This document shows, one piece after another, positions 5,492-6,572 of a stretch of DNA of 6,572 bases. How positions within the stretch are numbered: position 1 is the stretch's first letter; every line of letters begins with the position of its first letter. The translations under genes were made by a program, and so were the position numbers. Below the pieces are notes generated by a model that saw nothing but the letters and a program-made list of their open reading frames with translations, was not told the DNA's origin and ran no database searches. The stretch is from CALMKX01 sp044869955 (GTDB lineage Bacteria > Acidobacteriota > Thermoanaerobaculia > Multivoradales > SZUA-115), in the NCBI GenBank assembly GCA_044869955.1, contig JBIOYC010000067.1, positions 1 to 6,572 of the forward strand, given 5' to 3'.

Positions 5492-6572
5492 AGCCGGGTC
5501 ACCAACCCGTCGAGACGGAGGTTGAAAAGCAGCAGGATCGCGACCGCGGCCACGACGTAGAGCACGTACTGCTGGAGGTCGCCCTGCTGATAGGCGCGGA
5601 TCCGGTTCACCACCTCGCGCAGCCTCCGCAGTCTCGGCAAGAGAAAGGACTCGAGCACGGTGTCGTCGACCTGGGAGTGGAAGCGGCTGGCTGCCGGGAA
5701 GAGCCCCACGATGCGCGGGGCGTGCACCGCGGGTCGCAGCGCCCAGGCGAAGCGGGAGGTGATCAGCTGGGCGAAGGAGGAGGCGGTGTACTGGAGCCGT
5801 GGCGAGCCGGTGGCGTAGCCGCAGTCCCAGGTGGGCAGGGCCGGCTGGCGGCTCCGGCCGCGGCGCCAGACCGGGATCACGGCGGCGGTGGCGAGCGCCA
5901 CGCCGGCCGCCAGGGCGACGGCGGTGGCGGAGATCGGGCCCAGCGGCACCAGCTCGGCCAGGCTGGCCCCCGCGAGCGGGCCAGCGGCCAGAGAGCCACC
6001 GGCCCAGACTGCAACGGCTCGCTCGAGGGCCGGAGCGACCAGGGCGGGGGCCACGCCGAGCAGCAGGCAGGCGGCGGCCAGGACGACCATGGGCGCGAGC
6101 ATCAGGGGCGGTGACTCGTGGGCATCGCGGGCGGCCCTCGAGCGGGGCGAGCCCAGGAAAACCACGCCGAGCACCTTGACGAAGCAGGCCACGGCCAGGG
6201 CACCGGTGGCGGCCAGCACGGGGGCGGGCAGGGCAGCCCAGGAGGCGCCCGGGGCGACGGCGGCACGGGCCAGGCCGAGGTAGACGAGTAGCTCGCTGAC
6301 GAAGCCGTTGCCGGGGGGCAGGCCGCAGATGGCGAGGGAGCCGAGCAGGAAGAGCCCCGCGGTCACGGGCATGCGCCCGGCGAGGCCGCCGGTCTTTTCG
6401 AGGTCGCGGGTGCCCGCGGCGTGGGCGACCGAGCCGGCGCCCAAAAACAGCAGCGACTTGAACAGGGCGTGGTTCCAGACGTGGAGCAGGCCGCCGGCGA
6501 GGCCGAGCAGCACCCACTCGGGCCGGCCCAGCGACCGCCCCACCATGGCCAGCCCCAGGCCGAGCAGGATGA
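5479..6572 (-). CDS. hyfB: Hydrogenase-4 antiporter-like membrane subunit HyfB (NuoL/M/N family), 5' end outside window
   Basis: The C-terminal 363 residues of this first visible operon gene are present and the frame runs off the right edge. The ATG at 6546 is internal: the eight codons before it (ILLGLGLA) continue the conserved membrane segment. The assignment rests on LLHVWNHALFKSLLFLGAGS, with the antiporter-family His and Lys, then TRDLEKTGGLAGRMP, AICGLPPGNGFVSELLVYLG and the Lys in CFVKVLGVVFLGSP. The cytoplasmic segment TWDCGYATGSPRLQYTASSF and the C-terminal QQGDLQQYVLYVVAAVAILL are characteristic of HyfB/HycC. A hydrophobic terminal helix follows an amphipathic stretch near HSQVDDTVLESFLLPRL. 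It should form one of two ion-translocating membrane modules of the complex, HyfF being the other. It ends with TGA at 5479-5481, overlapping hyfC by 13 nt. The promoter and any upstream genes are out of view. Confidence 0.92.
   Translation of the reverse strand, partial: ILLGLGLAMVGRSLGRPEWVLLGLAGGLLHVWNHALFKSLLFLGAGSVAHAAGTRDLEKTGGLAGRMPVTAGLFLLGSLAICGLPPGNGFVSELLVYLGLARAAVAPGASWAALPAPVLAATGALAVACFVKVLGVVFLGSPRSRAARDAHESPPLMLAPMVVLAAACLLLGVAPALVAPALERAVAVWAGGSLAAGPLAGASLAELVPLGPISATAVALAAGVALATAAVIPVWRRGRSRQPALPTWDCGYATGSPRLQYTASSFAQLITSRFAWALRPAVHAPRIVGLFPAASRFHSQVDDTVLESFLLPRLRRLREVVNRIRAYQQGDLQQYVLYVVAAVAILLLFNLRLDGLVTRLCGP

Noticed and set aside
2561..5560. A 999-codon plus-strand open frame across hyfF, hyfE and most of hyfC, rich in Gln, Glu, Gly, Asp and His
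   Set aside because: It is the codon-register antisense of three genes that all share the same frame. In GC-rich DNA, sense CTG and CTC (Leu) read as CAG and GAG (Gln, Glu) on the other strand, and the sense codons that would give antisense stops (TTA, CTA, TCA) are rare. It has no domain-like pattern.
4583..6517. A single 644-codon minus-strand frame that would fuse an N-terminal extension to HyfC
   Set aside because: The extension is Arg/Pro/Gly-rich out-of-frame translation of hyfB. HyfC homology starts exactly at the ATG at 5491.

Overview
The window is GC-rich (roughly 70% by eye, not counted) and almost entirely coding. Most of it is one tightly packed minus-strand operon for a membrane-bound complex of the hydrogenase-4 / formate hydrogenlyase / complex I superfamily. 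In transcription order (right to left) it holds a 5'-truncated hyfB, then hyfC, hyfE, hyfF, hyfG and a last gene that fuses a HyfH-like ferredoxin to a HyfI-like (NuoB-type) subunit. Junctions are a 13-nt overlap, 6 nt, 3 nt, a 4-nt ATGA overlap and 23 nt, which implies one polycistronic message. Its promoter must lie beyond the right edge. The left edge holds the 3' end of a plus-strand Sel1-repeat protein gene, convergent with the operon and separated from it by 24 nt.

The parts fit together as follows. HyfB and HyfF are antiporter-like (NuoL/M/N-type) membrane subunits, HyfC is the NuoH-type membrane anchor and HyfE is a small NuoK-containing membrane subunit. HyfG is a fused NuoC+NuoD-type large subunit, and the ferredoxin-NuoB fusion carries the iron-sulfur wire. 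By homology the complex would couple electron transfer in the peripheral arm to proton or sodium translocation. The E. coli hyfD equivalent (a third antiporter-like subunit) is absent between hyfC and hyfE. No formate dehydrogenase, hydrogenase maturation gene or maturation endopeptidase is seen in the window.

The key observation is that HyfG is not a competent [NiFe] hydrogenase. Both N-terminal nickel-ligand cysteines are replaced (Ala193 and Thr196), one of the two C-terminal ones is replaced (Leu482), and the protein ends about where a processed hydrogenase would end. All four cysteines of the proximal [4Fe-4S] cluster and all eight of the ferredoxin domain are intact. This is the hallmark of the 'Ehr' (energy-converting hydrogenase-related) complexes, whose electron acceptor and physiological role remain poorly defined.

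The organism cannot be named from this. GC-rich, tightly packed coding and a Sel1-repeat gene beside an Ehr-like operon would suit a high-GC deltaproteobacterial-type or acidobacterial lineage, but that is a guess. No RNA genes, mobile elements, CRISPR arrays or notable repeats were seen, and no gene-free stretch exceeds 24 nt.
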